The notes under the pieces: model-generated
What the model saw: the letters and a program-made list of their open reading frames with translations, nothing else
Told to the model about the DNA's origin: nothing
The model's database searches: none
NCBI GenBank assembly: GCA_942491735.1
Contig: CALOCN010000014.1
Coordinates: 3,224,001 to 3,288,000 of the forward strand
Direction: 5' to 3'
Source of the DNA: CALOCN01 sp942491735
GTDB taxonomy: Bacteria > Eisenbacteria > RBG-16-71-46 > JABDJR01
DNA length: 64,000 bases
Shown here: in pieces, positions 33,945 through 43,512 of the stretch
Layout: each line of letters starts with the position of its first letter
How positions within the stretch are numbered: position 1 is the stretch's first letter
Program-made: the position numbers and the translations under genes

Positions 33945-35339
33945 ATGGCCGAGACCCGATCCGGCACCCGAACCGAACACGACACCATGGGGCCCGTAGA
34001 GGTCCCCAACGACCGTCTGTGGGGCGCACAGACCGAGCGTTCGCGACGGAACTTCCGCATCAGCACCGAGCGCATGCCCCCGGAGCTGATCCACGCCCTC
34101 GCCCAGGTCAAGATCGCCGCGGCCGGGGTCAACAGCGACCTCGAACTGCTGGATCCGCTCAAGGCACGGGCCATCATCGTCGCCGCCGAGGAGGTTCTCG
34201 ACGGGGATCATCCGGACGAGTTTCCGCTCGTGGTGTGGCAGACCGGCAGCGGAACCCAGAGCAACATGAACATGAACGAGGTCCTGGCCAATCGGGCCAG
34301 CGAGGTCCTGGGAGGCGAGCGGGGCGAAACGCGTCAGGTGCATCCCAACGACGACGTGAACCGGGGCCAATCGAGCAACGATGTCTTTCCCACCGCGATG
34401 AGCGTGGCCGCGGTGACCGCACTCCGGGAACGGGTCATTCCGTCGGTGACCGCGCTGCGGGGCGCCCTGGACGACAAGGCCCTCGCCTTCACCGACATCG
34501 TCAAGATCGGGCGCACCCATCTGCAGGACGCCACCCCCTTGACCCTGGGGCAGGAGTTCTCCGGCTACGTGGCCCAACTCACCCACGGCCTGCAGCACCT
34601 CGAAGCGACCCTCCCCCATCTCCAGGAACTGGCTCTGGGGGGAACCGCGGTCGGGACCGGGCTCAACGCGCACCCCGAGTTCGCGGAGCGAGCCGCGGCC
34701 CGCCTCGCCGAACTGACCGGGCACCCCTTCGTGACCGCGCCCAACAAGTTCGAGGCCCTCGCGGCCAACGACGCCCTCGTCCAGGCCCATGGCGCGCTGC
34801 GCACCCTGGCCGTGTCCCTGACCAAGATCGCCAACGACTTGCGGTGGCTGGCTTCCGGCCCCCGCAGCGGCATCGGGGAAATCCAGCTTCCGGCCAACGA
34901 GCCGGGGAGCTCGATCATGCCGGGCAAGGTGAACCCGACCCAGTCCGAGGCCATGACCATGCTCTGCGCCCGGGTTCTGGGCAACGATGCCACGGTGGGT
35001 ATCGCCGGCGCTTCCGGGAACTTCGAACTGAACGTCTTCAAACCGGTGCTCATCGACGCGTTTCTCCAGAGTTGCCGGCTCCTGGCCGACGGGTGCGCGA
35101 GCCTGCGGGAACACGCCGTCCTGGGCATCGAGCCCAACCGGGCACGGCTGACCGAGAACCTCGAGCGCTCCCTGATGCTGGTCACCGCGCTCAACCCGCA
35201 CATCGGCTACGACAACGCGGCCCGTATCGCCAAGAAGGCCCACGCGGACGGCACCACCCTCCGCGAGGCCGCCCTGGCCCTGGAGCTGGTGAGCGAAGCC
35301 GACTTTGATCGCTGGGTACGCCCCGAGAAGATGGTCTAG
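33945..35339 (+). CDS. fumC: Fumarate hydratase class II
   Basis: 464 aa, usual for iron-independent fumarase of the citric acid cycle. The family signature GSSIMPGKVNPTQ (about 320-332) is intact, with SGTQSNMNMNEV and GRTHLQDATPLTLGQEFSGY around the active site. ATG 33945 follows GAAGGAGG; the frame is open 15 codons upstream. It is 10 bp from the next gene and may share its transcript. Confidence 0.96.
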   Translation: MAETRSGTRTEHDTMGPVEVPNDRLWGAQTERSRRNFRISTERMPPELIHALAQVKIAAAGVNSDLELLDPLKARAIIVAAEEVLDGDHPDEFPLVVWQTGSGTQSNMNMNEVLANRASEVLGGERGETRQVHPNDDVNRGQSSNDVFPTAMSVAAVTALRERVIPSVTALRGALDDKALAFTDIVKIGRTHLQDATPLTLGQEFSGYVAQLTHGLQHLEATLPHLQELALGGTAVGTGLNAHPEFAERAAARLAELTGHPFVTAPNKFEALAANDALVQAHGALRTLAVSLTKIANDLRWLASGPRSGIGEIQLPANEPGSSIMPGKVNPTQSEAMTMLCARVLGNDATVGIAGASGNFELNVFKPVLIDAFLQSCRLLADGCASLREHAVLGIEPNRARLTENLERSLMLVTALNPHIGYDNAARIAKKAHADGTTLREAALALELVSEADFDRWVRPEKMV

Positions 35340-35349
35340 AGGAGGCATC

Positions 35350-36093
35350 ATGACCGACGAACGCGACGAAGCCCTTTGCACTTCGAGCCGCTGGGACTTC
35401 AGCGACCTGAAGGCGATGTTCATCAACTGCACGCTCAAGAAGTCCCCTGCCGTCTCGCACACCGAGGGGCTCATGCGCCGGTCCATGTCCATCATGGAGA
35501 AGAACGGGGTGTCGGTGGATCACCTGCGTCTGGTGGATCATGACGTCGCGTTCGGGGTGTACCCGGACATGACCGAGCACGGCTGGGAAACCGATGCCTG
35601 GCCGGCCATCGCCAAACGGGTGTTCGACGCGGACATCCTGGTCGTGGGCGCGTCCATCTGGCTCGGGGAGAAGTCCTCGGTGTCCACCCTGCTCGTGGAG
35701 CGGCTGTACTCCATGTCGGGGCAGCTCAACGAACAGGGGCAGTACGCCTACTACGGCCGGGTGGGCGGGTGCCTCATTACCGGCAACGAGGACGGGGTCA
35801 AGCACTGCTCCATGAGCCTGCTCTACGGCCTGCAGCACATCGGCTACACCATCCCTCCCCAGGCGGACGCGGGATGGATCGGCGAAGCCGGCCCGGGGCC
35901 GTCCTACCTGGACCCGGGTTCCGGCGGCCCGGAGAACGATTTCGTCAACCGCAACACGACCTTCATGACCTGGAACCTGCTCCACTTCGCGCGCATGCTC
36001 AAGGACGCCGGCGGCATTCCCGCCCATGGGAACCAGCGTTCCGGGTGGGATGCCGGTTGTCGGTTCGACTATCCCAATCCCGAGCACCGCTGA
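35350..36093 (+). CDS. NAD(P)H-dependent FMN reductase/flavodoxin-fold protein
   Basis: 247 aa. Flavodoxin-like fold: the N-terminal strand FINCTLKKSPAVSHTEGLM (about 25-43) with the FMN phosphate loop, a VVGASIWLGEKSS segment and GGCLITGNEDGVKH. Relatives are NADPH-dependent FMN or quinone reductases. ATG 35350 follows AGAGGAGG, only 10 bp after the fumC stop, suggesting cotranscription. Its redox partner is unknown. Confidence 0.82.
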   Translation: MTDERDEALCTSSRWDFSDLKAMFINCTLKKSPAVSHTEGLMRRSMSIMEKNGVSVDHLRLVDHDVAFGVYPDMTEHGWETDAWPAIAKRVFDADILVVGASIWLGEKSSVSTLLVERLYSMSGQLNEQGQYAYYGRVGGCLITGNEDGVKHCSMSLLYGLQHIGYTIPPQADAGWIGEAGPGPSYLDPGSGGPENDFVNRNTTFMTWNLLHFARMLKDAGGIPAHGNQRSGWDAGCRFDYPNPEHR

Positions 36094-36109
36094 CCCGCGG
36101 GGGCGGGGC

Positions 36110-37474
36110 TCAGGGAAGCACGACGATCCGGGTGGTGCGAACCCGACCGGCGGCGTGCACACGAAGCAGGTAGAGACCGGCGGGGGCGAAGGTCCCGCTG
36201 CCCAGACGGCCGTCCCAGTGGAGACCCTGCGCCGGGGAGGCCGCCCACTGCTTCACCGAACGCCCCGAGACATCGAACAGGGTGGCGACCACCCCCTCGG
36301 CCCCCCCGGTCGAGATCCGCACCGGTTCCCCGACGCGGGCCGGGTTGGGCCGTACGCGCAGCGGCATGACCGGATCCGGGTAGCGGACGTGGCGCGGGCC
36401 GAACCGCTCCCGACTTCCGTCCCGCGCCGTGGCCTCGAGCCAGTAGGCATAGTCCTGGCCGGCGACCCCGCCGCCGTCCACCACACGATAGGCCTCGCCT
36501 GGACGAACCAGGGCCCGGGTGATGCGCCGCATACCCCCCGCCCCGTCACGCCACACATGGAATCCCGCGTGGTCCGATTCCGCCGTCGTGCTCCAGATGA
36601 GCCGGACCGCCCCCGGCACCGCGTGCGCTTCGAACGCGGCCAGGCGAACCGGAACCTGGGGAAAGTAGGCCCGGTGGACCAGGGTGGGATCGATGACGAA
36701 CGGGTTGGGCTTGTCGTCCTGGTACGGGGCAATCGCGCAGGTCCGAGTGTACTCCGCGTCCGAAACCGGATCCGCGAGGTGCCAGGCCCACAGGACATCC
36801 TTCTGGATGTCGAAGAACGCGGCGTCGGCGGATTGCGCTTCTCCCCGGTAGACCGTCCAGATGTAGAACATGGCCCGGGCCACGTCCCCCTTGCGCTCCT
36901 CCCGCGGTTCCCATCGCCCGGTGTAGGACGGGCTGGGGTGGGTCTGGTCCAGCTCGCTGTAGAGGTCGATCGACTCCAGGTCCGGAGCGGATTCCTTCCG
37001 GGCCAGCAGATACCACCAGTCGGTGACCTCGTCCGGGATTTCGTCGAACGGGTGGGCCGCTCGGTCGTTGTTGGCCCGGATTTCGGTGGGAAAGAGATGG
37101 TGGAGATCCGCCTCGGCGGGGAGCGACCCGGTTCCCTTGCTGCGGGGCCAGACATGCTCCGTGTTCACTCCCTGTTCGAACGCGTCCGACCGGGGCGAGG
37201 TCGACTCCGGGTCCACGAGGACGGCAAAACCGGTGTAGAGCCCACGAACCGTGCCGGCCTCATTGTCGAGCTCGGTGAACATGACGTCCCGCGCCCCGGC
37301 ATAGGAGAGCCCCACCGGGGGCCGGTAGGTGGTCCGGAGACTGGCCTGGAGGGCCGTCCCCTCCTGCCCCGGAAAAATCACCGTCCCGGGGTCCGGGCAC
37401 TGGGCGAAGCCATCCCCGGGGAAAGGCACGAGAAGGAGACAGGCAAGCAACTGGGCAACTGACGGTCGGAGCAC
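36110..37474 (-). CDS. Secreted endonuclease I family protein with FlgD-like C-terminal domain
   Basis: 454 aa. A signal peptide (about 1-25, ending GFA) leads to an EndA/NucM nuclease domain: NTEHVWPRS (about 105-113, the beta-beta-alpha-Me motif with its His) and DLHHLFPTEIRANNDRAAHPFD, and a later WEPREERKGDVARAMFYIWTVY. These enzymes cleave DNA and RNA outside the cytoplasm. A fibronectin-III-like region (about 275-370) and a FlgD-like tail (PNPARVGEPVRI...LFDVSGRSVKQW...GLYLLRV) follow. GTG 37472-37474 has AAGGGA upstream. Likely surface or secreted, used in DNA degradation or nutrient uptake. Confidence 0.87.
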   Translation of the reverse strand: MLRPSVAQLLACLLLVPFPGDGFAQCPDPGTVIFPGQEGTALQASLRTTYRPPVGLSYAGARDVMFTELDNEAGTVRGLYTGFAVLVDPESTSPRSDAFEQGVNTEHVWPRSKGTGSLPAEADLHHLFPTEIRANNDRAAHPFDEIPDEVTDWWYLLARKESAPDLESIDLYSELDQTHPSPSYTGRWEPREERKGDVARAMFYIWTVYRGEAQSADAAFFDIQKDVLWAWHLADPVSDAEYTRTCAIAPYQDDKPNPFVIDPTLVHRAYFPQVPVRLAAFEAHAVPGAVRLIWSTTAESDHAGFHVWRDGAGGMRRITRALVRPGEAYRVVDGGGVAGQDYAYWLEATARDGSRERFGPRHVRYPDPVMPLRVRPNPARVGEPVRISTGGAEGVVATLFDVSGRSVKQWAASPAQGLHWDGRLGSGTFAPAGLYLLRVHAAGRVRTTRIVVLP

Positions 37475-37563
37475 GGGATTCCCTTGTCGTTCGAGGCCGT
37501 GGTCTGGGTTCCTGGGGGGGGGGTGGCCCGGGAACGATAGCAGGCCAGCCGATCGGGCGTCCC

Positions 37564-37592
37564 TTGCCGGGGTTCCCCCGGGGACGTATCAT
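37564..37592 (+). promoter_or_regulatory. Sigma-70 promoter of the 37633 lipoprotein gene
   Basis: TTGCCG (37564-37569), 17-nt spacer, TATCAT (37587-37592; 5/6 match), 40 nt before the ATG. The -35 match is only 4/6. Confidence 0.5.
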
Positions 37593-37632
37593 TCCCGCTG
37601 GCTTTAACCCTCCCCAGGATCATGGAGAACGT

Positions 37633-38292
37633 ATGAACCGCTCGCTTGCCCGCCTCGCCCTGATTGCCCTTCTCGCCGCTGTCGTCACCGGATGCAGCGG
37701 GACGAGCACCAAATTTGCCGGCACCTGGCTGAACCCCGACTACACGGACGCCCACGTGGATGACGTCCTGGTCATCGCGGTGGCGGAAAGCGACGTCAAC
37801 CGCCGCATCTACGAGTCCGCCCTGGTGGAACACCTCCAGGCCAATGGTGTGACCGCCCACCAGTCGGCTGCGCTCCTTCCTTCCAAGGAGATGCTGACCA
37901 AGGAAGAGGTGGTCAAGGTCATCGAGGAGAAGGGGATCGACGCCGTTCTGGTCTCCCGTCTGGTCGACATCAACGAGAAGGAGACGTACGTGCCTCCTTC
38001 GACCTACGTGAGCGGCGGCTACTATCCCGGCTACGGCGCCCCGTACTACGGGTCGTACTACGGGTACTACTCCACCGGCTACAGCGTGGTGACCTCGCCG
38101 GGCTACACCTACACGGACGTGACGGTGACCCTGGAGACCAACCTCTACGACGCCAAGACCGAGGCCATCGCCTGGTCGGGTCAGTCCCAGACCTTCAACC
38201 CGAACGACGTCAACGACGTGATCACCCCCACCACGCGGATGATCGTGGACAAGCTGATCGACGACGGCCTCGTCGATCCCAAGAAGGAGTAG
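37633..38292 (+). CDS. Lipoprotein of unknown function, DUF4136-like
   Basis: 219 aa. Lipoprotein signal with lipobox VVTGC (Cys about 20). The mature part resembles small outer-membrane-type lipoproteins of the DUF4136 or CsgG-like kind: VLVIAVAESDVNRRIYESALVEHLQ, then GIDAVLVSRLV. A Tyr/Gly-rich insert (about 120-160: YYPGYGAPYYGSYYGYYSTGY) is conspicuous. A conserved-looking VTVTLETNLYDAKTEAIAWSGQS strand follows. ATG 37633 follows GGAGAAC. It is cotranscribed with the next lipoprotein. Confidence 0.75.
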   Translation: MNRSLARLALIALLAAVVTGCSGTSTKFAGTWLNPDYTDAHVDDVLVIAVAESDVNRRIYESALVEHLQANGVTAHQSAALLPSKEMLTKEEVVKVIEEKGIDAVLVSRLVDINEKETYVPPSTYVSGGYYPGYGAPYYGSYYGYYSTGYSVVTSPGYTYTDVTVTLETNLYDAKTEAIAWSGQSQTFNPNDVNDVITPTTRMIVDKLIDDGLVDPKKE

Positions 38293-38317
38293 CTCCCGGC
38301 CCCGGAGACGTTCGGTC

Positions 38318-38701
38318 ATGACTTCAAGACTCTCGTTCGTTCTCCTCGCGGCGACGCTGATGGCGGTGGGGTGCGCCCCTTCAAGATCCAAGGGCATTTC
38401 CGAGGCCTCTCTCCTGAAGCGCCTCGGAGATGCCGGGTTGACCGTGGAACGGCTGGACCCGCCCACACTCCAACCGGACCAGTTGCAGGCGCTCCCCTAC
38501 GACCCGAGCACTGTCCTGGCCCTTGAGGTGTCGGACGGCCAAGGCAACCGCGAGGGGATGATCGCGGTCGAGCTCAAGGCCACCCAGGACACCGAACGGG
38601 TCAAGGGAGTCAACGGGTTCGGGGTGCGCAATTGGTACTTCCTGGGGATCGTCAGTACCCACATGCGGGACCGGGTCACCCTGGCCATCGGCACGGAGTA
38701 G
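38318..38701 (+). CDS. Small lipoprotein of unknown function
   Basis: 127 aa. The N-terminus (MTSRLSFVLLAATLMAVGC) ends in AVGC at residue 19, a plausible lipobox. The mature part is soluble and alpha/beta, with LALEVSDGQGNREGMIAVELKA; no family is recognised. It starts 26 bp after the preceding lipoprotein gene and may share its promoter. Confidence 0.65.
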   Translation: MTSRLSFVLLAATLMAVGCAPSRSKGISEASLLKRLGDAGLTVERLDPPTLQPDQLQALPYDPSTVLALEVSDGQGNREGMIAVELKATQDTERVKGVNGFGVRNWYFLGIVSTHMRDRVTLAIGTE

Positions 38702-38720
38702 GCCCGAGGCGGGGCGCGGC

Positions 38721-40178
38721 ATGATCGATTCCGATCTTCTCCCCGCCATTGCCGGTTACATCGACGGGGCCTGGGCCGGGGCTCATGACCGGGACGCCTT
38801 TCCCGTGGTGAACCCTGCCACCCTCGAGGTCCTGGCCGAGGTTCCGGCCATGGGGTACGAGGAAACCAACCGCGCGGTGGCGGCCGCCCAGCGGGCCCTG
38901 GATCAACCCAGTACCCCGGACCAGCGAAGAGGCTGGCTGATCGCCCTGGCCGATTCCCTGGGTGAACACCGCGAGGAACTGGGCCGGCTCGTGACGCTGG
39001 AGAACGGCAAACCGCTGGATCAGGGCGTGGCCGAGGCGGACTACGCCGCCGGTTTCTTCCGCTTTGCCGCGGAGCATCTGCACACGCTGCTGTCCCACCC
39101 CGACCCGGGACGACTCGGCGCCCACGCCTGGAACGTGTACCTACGACCCGCCGGGGTGGCGGCGCTCATCACTCCGTGGAACTTCCCCATCGCCATGGCG
39201 GCAAAGAAACTCTCCGCCGCCCTCGCCGCGGACTGCCCGGTGGTGATCAAACCCTCGGAGATCACCCCGCTCTCCATGATGGCCCTGGTCGCGCTCGGCG
39301 AGCGCATCGGTCTTCCGGCGGGGCGGCTCAATCTCGTGGTGGGTGCGCCCGAACGGATCGGCGCCGTCCTGTGCGAGCATGCCGCGGTGCGGGTAATCAG
39401 CTTCACCGGGTCCACCCGGGTGGGGCGCCACCTCATCCGGGCCACCGCGGCTTCGGTCAAACGCCTCTCCCTGGAGTTGGGAGGAAACGCCCCCTTCGTG
39501 GTCTTCGCCGACGCGGATCTGGATACCGCGGTGGACCATCTCGTGGGCAACAAGTTCAGGGCCAGTGGCCAGACCTGCGTCTGTGCCAACCGGGTCCTGG
39601 TCCAACGATCGGTGCACGCCGCGTTCCGGGACCGTCTCGCCGCGCGCATCCGCACCCTTGTGACCGGCAACGGGATGGAGACCGGTGTCCACGTGGGTCC
39701 GCTCATCAACCGGGAGAGCCTGGAAAAGGTGGAGCGCCACCTCGCCGACGCCCTGGGCCGGGGAGCGATCGAGGTCACCCGCGGCGCACCCGCCCCGGTG
39801 GATCTTCCCGGGCACTTCATGCCGCCCGTACTCCTCGACGAAGTGACCGGCTCCATGGCCTGCGCCCGCGAGGAGACCTTCGGGCCGCTCGTGCCGCTCA
39901 TGGTGTTTGACGGGGAGGAGGAGGCCCTGGCCCGTTGCAACGAGACGGAGCACGGCCTTGCCGCCTATCTCTTCACCGGAGATGCGGCGCGGGTGGATCG
40001 CCTGCTTCCGGCCCTGCGCTTTGGTCATGTCGGGGTGAACTCGGGCACGGGCCCCACTCCACAGGCACCGTTCGGGGGCATGAAGCAGTCCGGTTACGGC
40101 CGCGAGGGGGGGTTCGAGGGAATCCGCGAGTTCCTCGAACTGCAGACCGTGGCCCGGGCCGGGCCTAGCGGCTCTTGA
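38721..40178 (+). CDS. NAD(P)-dependent succinate-semialdehyde-type dehydrogenase
   Basis: 485 aa, full-length aldehyde dehydrogenase superfamily. The general-base Glu is E252 in LELGGNAPFV and the nucleophile Cys is C286 in GQTCVCANR. ITPWNFPIAMAAKK and the IKPSEITPLS cofactor segment are typical of the GabD/SSADH group, as is FGGMKQSGYGREGG near the C-terminus. The exact aldehyde cannot be set from sequence. It overlaps the convergent pirin gene by 14 bp. Confidence 0.92.
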   Translation: MIDSDLLPAIAGYIDGAWAGAHDRDAFPVVNPATLEVLAEVPAMGYEETNRAVAAAQRALDQPSTPDQRRGWLIALADSLGEHREELGRLVTLENGKPLDQGVAEADYAAGFFRFAAEHLHTLLSHPDPGRLGAHAWNVYLRPAGVAALITPWNFPIAMAAKKLSAALAADCPVVIKPSEITPLSMMALVALGERIGLPAGRLNLVVGAPERIGAVLCEHAAVRVISFTGSTRVGRHLIRATAASVKRLSLELGGNAPFVVFADADLDTAVDHLVGNKFRASGQTCVCANRVLVQRSVHAAFRDRLAARIRTLVTGNGMETGVHVGPLINRESLEKVERHLADALGRGAIEVTRGAPAPVDLPGHFMPPVLLDEVTGSMACAREETFGPLVPLMVFDGEEEALARCNETEHGLAAYLFTGDAARVDRLLPALRFGHVGVNSGTGPTPQAPFGGMKQSGYGREGGFEGIREFLELQTVARAGPSGS

Positions 40179-41061
40179 TGAACGTCCCGTCCTGAAGCTC
40201 CTGGAATGCGGTGCGCAGTTCCTCCTGGGTGTTCATGACGATCGGACCCCGCCAGGCCACCGGCTCGCGGATGGGACGCCCCGAGACGAAGAGGAACCGG
40301 ACGCCCTCGTCGCCGGTGCGGACACGAATGGCATCACCCGAGTCGAAGAGCACCAGGGATCGATTGCCCACCGGACCAACCGGTGCCTCCCCCACCGTTT
40401 CCGTAGCCACCTCACGGGGATCCGAGGCATCGTCGAACGAAGCCGCGCCCTCGAAGACGTAGGCGAAGGCGTTGTCGCGGGTGTCCACCGGCAACGTGCG
40501 GTCGTGGCCCGGGGGAACCCACACATCCAGGTAGCGCGGTCCGGCCGCGATCCCTTCCACCGGGCCGGACTGGCCCCAGAAGTCCCCGCACAACACGCGC
40601 ACCCGGGTGCCGTCGTCCTCGGTCACTTCGGGGATCGCGGTGGCGGGAACGTCCTGGTAACGGGGATCGGTCATCTTGAGCGAGGAGGGAAGGTTGGCCC
40701 ACAGTTGGAACCCGTGCATCCGCCCGGCATCGTCTCCCTCGGGCATCTCCTGATGGATGATGCCGCTCCCCGCGGTCATCCACTGCACGTCTCCCGCCCC
40801 CAGGGAACCGTGGTTGCCCAGGCTATCCCCGTGCGCGACGGATCCGGCCAGGACATAGGTGATGGTCTCGATGCCCCGGTGCGGGTGCCAGGGGAAACCC
40901 GCCTTGTACTTCTCGGGGGAGTCGTTGCGGAAGTCGTCCAGGAGCAGGAACGGATCGAAGTCCTCGGTCTTCCCGAAACCGAAAGCCCGGCGCAGGTGGA
41001 CGCCGGCCCCCTCCAGGGTGGGTTCGGACTGGGTCACGCGTCTGAGCGGGCGAACGGACAT
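40165..41061 (-). CDS. Pirin family protein
   Basis: 298 aa, two-cupin pirin. The metal-binding N-terminal cupin has PWHPHRGIETITYV (about 59-72) and GSGIIHQEMPEGD. Bacterial pirins act as quercetin dioxygenases or redox regulators; role here unknown. ATG 41059-41061 follows AAGGAG; an in-frame extension upstream is not supported. The C-terminal cupin (FVSGRPIREPVAWRGPIVMN) is intact. Confidence 0.92.
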   Translation of the reverse strand: MSVRPLRRVTQSEPTLEGAGVHLRRAFGFGKTEDFDPFLLLDDFRNDSPEKYKAGFPWHPHRGIETITYVLAGSVAHGDSLGNHGSLGAGDVQWMTAGSGIIHQEMPEGDDAGRMHGFQLWANLPSSLKMTDPRYQDVPATAIPEVTEDDGTRVRVLCGDFWGQSGPVEGIAAGPRYLDVWVPPGHDRTLPVDTRDNAFAYVFEGAASFDDASDPREVATETVGEAPVGPVGNRSLVLFDSGDAIRVRTGDEGVRFLFVSGRPIREPVAWRGPIVMNTQEELRTAFQELQDGTFIKSR

Positions 41062-41194
41062 GGGAACTCCTTGGGCGAGTTGTAGGACAGGCACCCCCAC
41101 TCTACCCCAATCCGCCGGAGACATTCCGTGGCCTGTTTCCGACCACCGTTGCGCGTTACTGGAGGAACACCAACCCGGTCACCGGAGGCCTGCC

Positions 41195-43438
41195 ATGTCG
41201 ACTCGCAACGATCTCCCCCCTTTCCGAACCGAACCGGGGCCCTTGACTCGCCCGCTCGTTCGGGTCGCCCTCGCGATCACCACCCTTTGCCTCGCCATCG
41301 CAGCGCCACAGGCCCAGGGGGCTCCCGGAGTCCGGGGGTCCGGCAGCGCCGAGGGAGAGGGGGCGTCGGTGGTCCTCCCCGACTTCACCGTGGGCAACTC
41401 CAGTGATCGGGTCCTGCTGGTCGGGATATCCACCGAGAGCGGAGGCCGTGTGGCCAGCGTGACTTTCGGTGGCCAGGCGTTTACCAGCGGAAACCTTTTT
41501 GGGGATGCCTTTTGCGACGGCAACCTCTGCATCAGTCAGCACGGCTTCCGCGCCGAAATCTGGAGCCTGGCCGATCCAGACGCCCAGACCGCGGACATCA
41601 CGGTCACCTTTGCTTCCGGATCCCATCCCGCCGTCGTGGGTGCGGTCTGGTACGACTGCGTGGATACGGCCCAGCCGGTCAGCGTGGGGAACACGGGGGT
41701 CGTTCCCTCCGGGAATGCGGTGTCCCTGACCGTGAACGGCATGGAAGCCACGGACGAAACCTTCAGCGTGCTCTCGACCAAGAAGCTGAATCTGCTCAAC
41801 CAGCAACCCTACATCCAGGATCCGGCCGGTCACGCCAAGATCTACCAGTCGATCTCGGCAACCGAGGATCTTCTGGGTGCGGGAGCCACCGGGCCGGGTG
41901 CGGACCCCCTCTCCCTGACCTGGCGCTGGAACACGGTCAGCAACGGCGTTGTCCACCCCGGTGTGGCGGCCACGGTCAACGTGCGTGCCCGAGCAAACAC
42001 CGCTCCCGGCTCACCTTCACTGAACCCGGCAACGGTCAGTTCGGGGTCGCCTCCCGGCACCCCGATCGGCACCCTCTCCGCTACGGACGCCGAGGGGGAT
42101 ACGCCCCTGTCGTTCGCCCTCGTTTCCGGTCCGGGAGACACCGACAACGGGCTCTTCAGCATTTCCGGAACCGAACTGCGCGTCGCCGCCTCGCCGGGGG
42201 CCCCCGGCCCCCGCAGTGCCCGGATCCGTGTCACCGACACCAAGGGAGCCTCCACCGAGGGCGTCATTGCCTTGACGGTGACTCCGAACAACCCGCCGAC
42301 CGGGATGACCCTCTCTTCGACCTCCATCGACGAGGGCCTTCCCCTGGCCTCGATCGTGGGCACCCTGGATACCCAGGATCCGGATGCCACCGATAGCCAC
42401 ACCTACACCCTGGTGTCCGGTTCCGGGGATAGCGACAACGCGTTCTTCGGCATCGCGGGGAACGCCCTCGTCTCCGCGGCCATGTTCGACTTCGAGACGC
42501 GGGACCAATACAGCGTCCGGCTTCGCACTACCGACAGCGGGGGCCTGTTTGTCGAGGAGACCTTCACCATCGACGTCAACGACGTCAACGAGCCGCCGCT
42601 CGCCCTGGCCGGGCCGGATTGGGAGGTCCTCCTGGGAACATCCATCCTCTTTGATGGGTCGGCATCCACCGATCCGGAGAACAACATCGCCACCTATGAC
42701 TGGGACTTCGGTGATGCGACCACCGGAACCGGTGCGGTGGTGAACCACCTCTACCTTGCCGCTGCAATGGTGACGGTCACCCTCACCGTCACCGACTCGG
42801 GAGGGTTGAGCGACAGCGATGTCGCGCAGGTGCACATCAAGTCGGCGGCGGAGGCGGCGGAGGAACTGGCCGAGGCGGTCGAGCAGCTCGACCTGCCGGC
42901 CGGCCTCACCGGTGCACTGAGCGCCAAGCTGCTTTCGGCAAGGTCATCCTATGAGAGTGACCGGTACCTGCCTGCGTTGAACACGATGAACGCCTTCATC
43001 AACCAGGTGGAAGCCAAACGCGGGAAGAGTCTCACCGACTCCCAGGCGGACGCTCTCGTCGCCGATGCCCTGGCCATTATCGCGAGCATCCAGTTCGCCA
43101 TGGCCCAGGACGCCATGACCGCGGGTTCGACGGTTCCCGGGCTTGTCCCGAGTCAAAGGGAGCCATCGACAGGCATCGCCCCCGCCCTGGGTCCGAACGC
43201 TCCCAACCCGTTCCGGACGGAGACCCGCATCGAGTGGTCGTTACCCCAGCCGGGAGCGGTGAGCCTCAGGGTCTACGACATCCTGGGTCGGGAAGTCGCG
43301 GTCCTGGTCGAAGGGCCGCAACCGGCCGGACACCACGTGACCCGGTTTGCTGCCGGCGACCTTCCGGGGGGCGTCTACTTCTACCGTTTCCGGGCCGGGG
43401 ACATCACGGAGACGCGACGCATGGTGGTTCTGCGCTGA
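41195..43438 (+). CDS. Large secreted protein with cadherin-like, PKD and FlgD-like domains
   Basis: 747 aa. A long N-terminal signal (hydrophobic about 27-45) is followed by a beta-rich domain (50-265, with VSFGTKS-like GSGSAEGEGAS and DCVDTAQPVSVGN). Two cadherin-like repeats (about 270-475) share GDTDNGLFSIS/GDSDNAFFGIA segments. A PKD domain (about 478-555) has DGSASTDPENNIATYDWDFGD. A helical FIVAR/FIMAH-like segment (about 560-650) and a FlgD-like tail from NAPNPFRTETRIEW to the end (VYDILGREVAVL, GVYFYRF) close it. ATG 41195 follows CCGGAGG. It fits a surface adhesin or exoprotein. Confidence 0.85.
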   Translation: MSTRNDLPPFRTEPGPLTRPLVRVALAITTLCLAIAAPQAQGAPGVRGSGSAEGEGASVVLPDFTVGNSSDRVLLVGISTESGGRVASVTFGGQAFTSGNLFGDAFCDGNLCISQHGFRAEIWSLADPDAQTADITVTFASGSHPAVVGAVWYDCVDTAQPVSVGNTGVVPSGNAVSLTVNGMEATDETFSVLSTKKLNLLNQQPYIQDPAGHAKIYQSISATEDLLGAGATGPGADPLSLTWRWNTVSNGVVHPGVAATVNVRARANTAPGSPSLNPATVSSGSPPGTPIGTLSATDAEGDTPLSFALVSGPGDTDNGLFSISGTELRVAASPGAPGPRSARIRVTDTKGASTEGVIALTVTPNNPPTGMTLSSTSIDEGLPLASIVGTLDTQDPDATDSHTYTLVSGSGDSDNAFFGIAGNALVSAAMFDFETRDQYSVRLRTTDSGGLFVEETFTIDVNDVNEPPLALAGPDWEVLLGTSILFDGSASTDPENNIATYDWDFGDATTGTGAVVNHLYLAAAMVTVTLTVTDSGGLSDSDVAQVHIKSAAEAAEELAEAVEQLDLPAGLTGALSAKLLSARSSYESDRYLPALNTMNAFINQVEAKRGKSLTDSQADALVADALAIIASIQFAMAQDAMTAGSTVPGLVPSQREPSTGIAPALGPNAPNPFRTETRIEWSLPQPGAVSLRVYDILGREVAVLVEGPQPAGHHVTRFAAGDLPGGVYFYRFRAGDITETRRMVVLR

Positions 43439-43460
43439 GATGACGCGCCCCTGTTAGACT

Positions 43461-43494
43461 GGCGAACCCGGGAGGAGAATTTCCCGGGTTCGCC
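43461..43494 (+). terminator. Perfect 13-bp hairpin after the surface protein gene
   Basis: GGCGAACCCGGGA (43461-43473) and TCCCGGGTTCGCC (43482-43494), loop GGAGAATT, 22 nt past the stop. No U tract. The loop holds AGGAG, but the next start is too far for it to serve as the ribosome-binding site. Confidence 0.5.
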
Positions 43495-43512
43495 TTCCCG
43501 GGACGCTTTGAA

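Noticed and set aside
43471..43475. GGAGG in the hairpin loop as the ribosome-binding site of the ATP-grasp-like gene
   Set aside because: It is 37 nt before the TTG start and separated from it by half of a strong stem.
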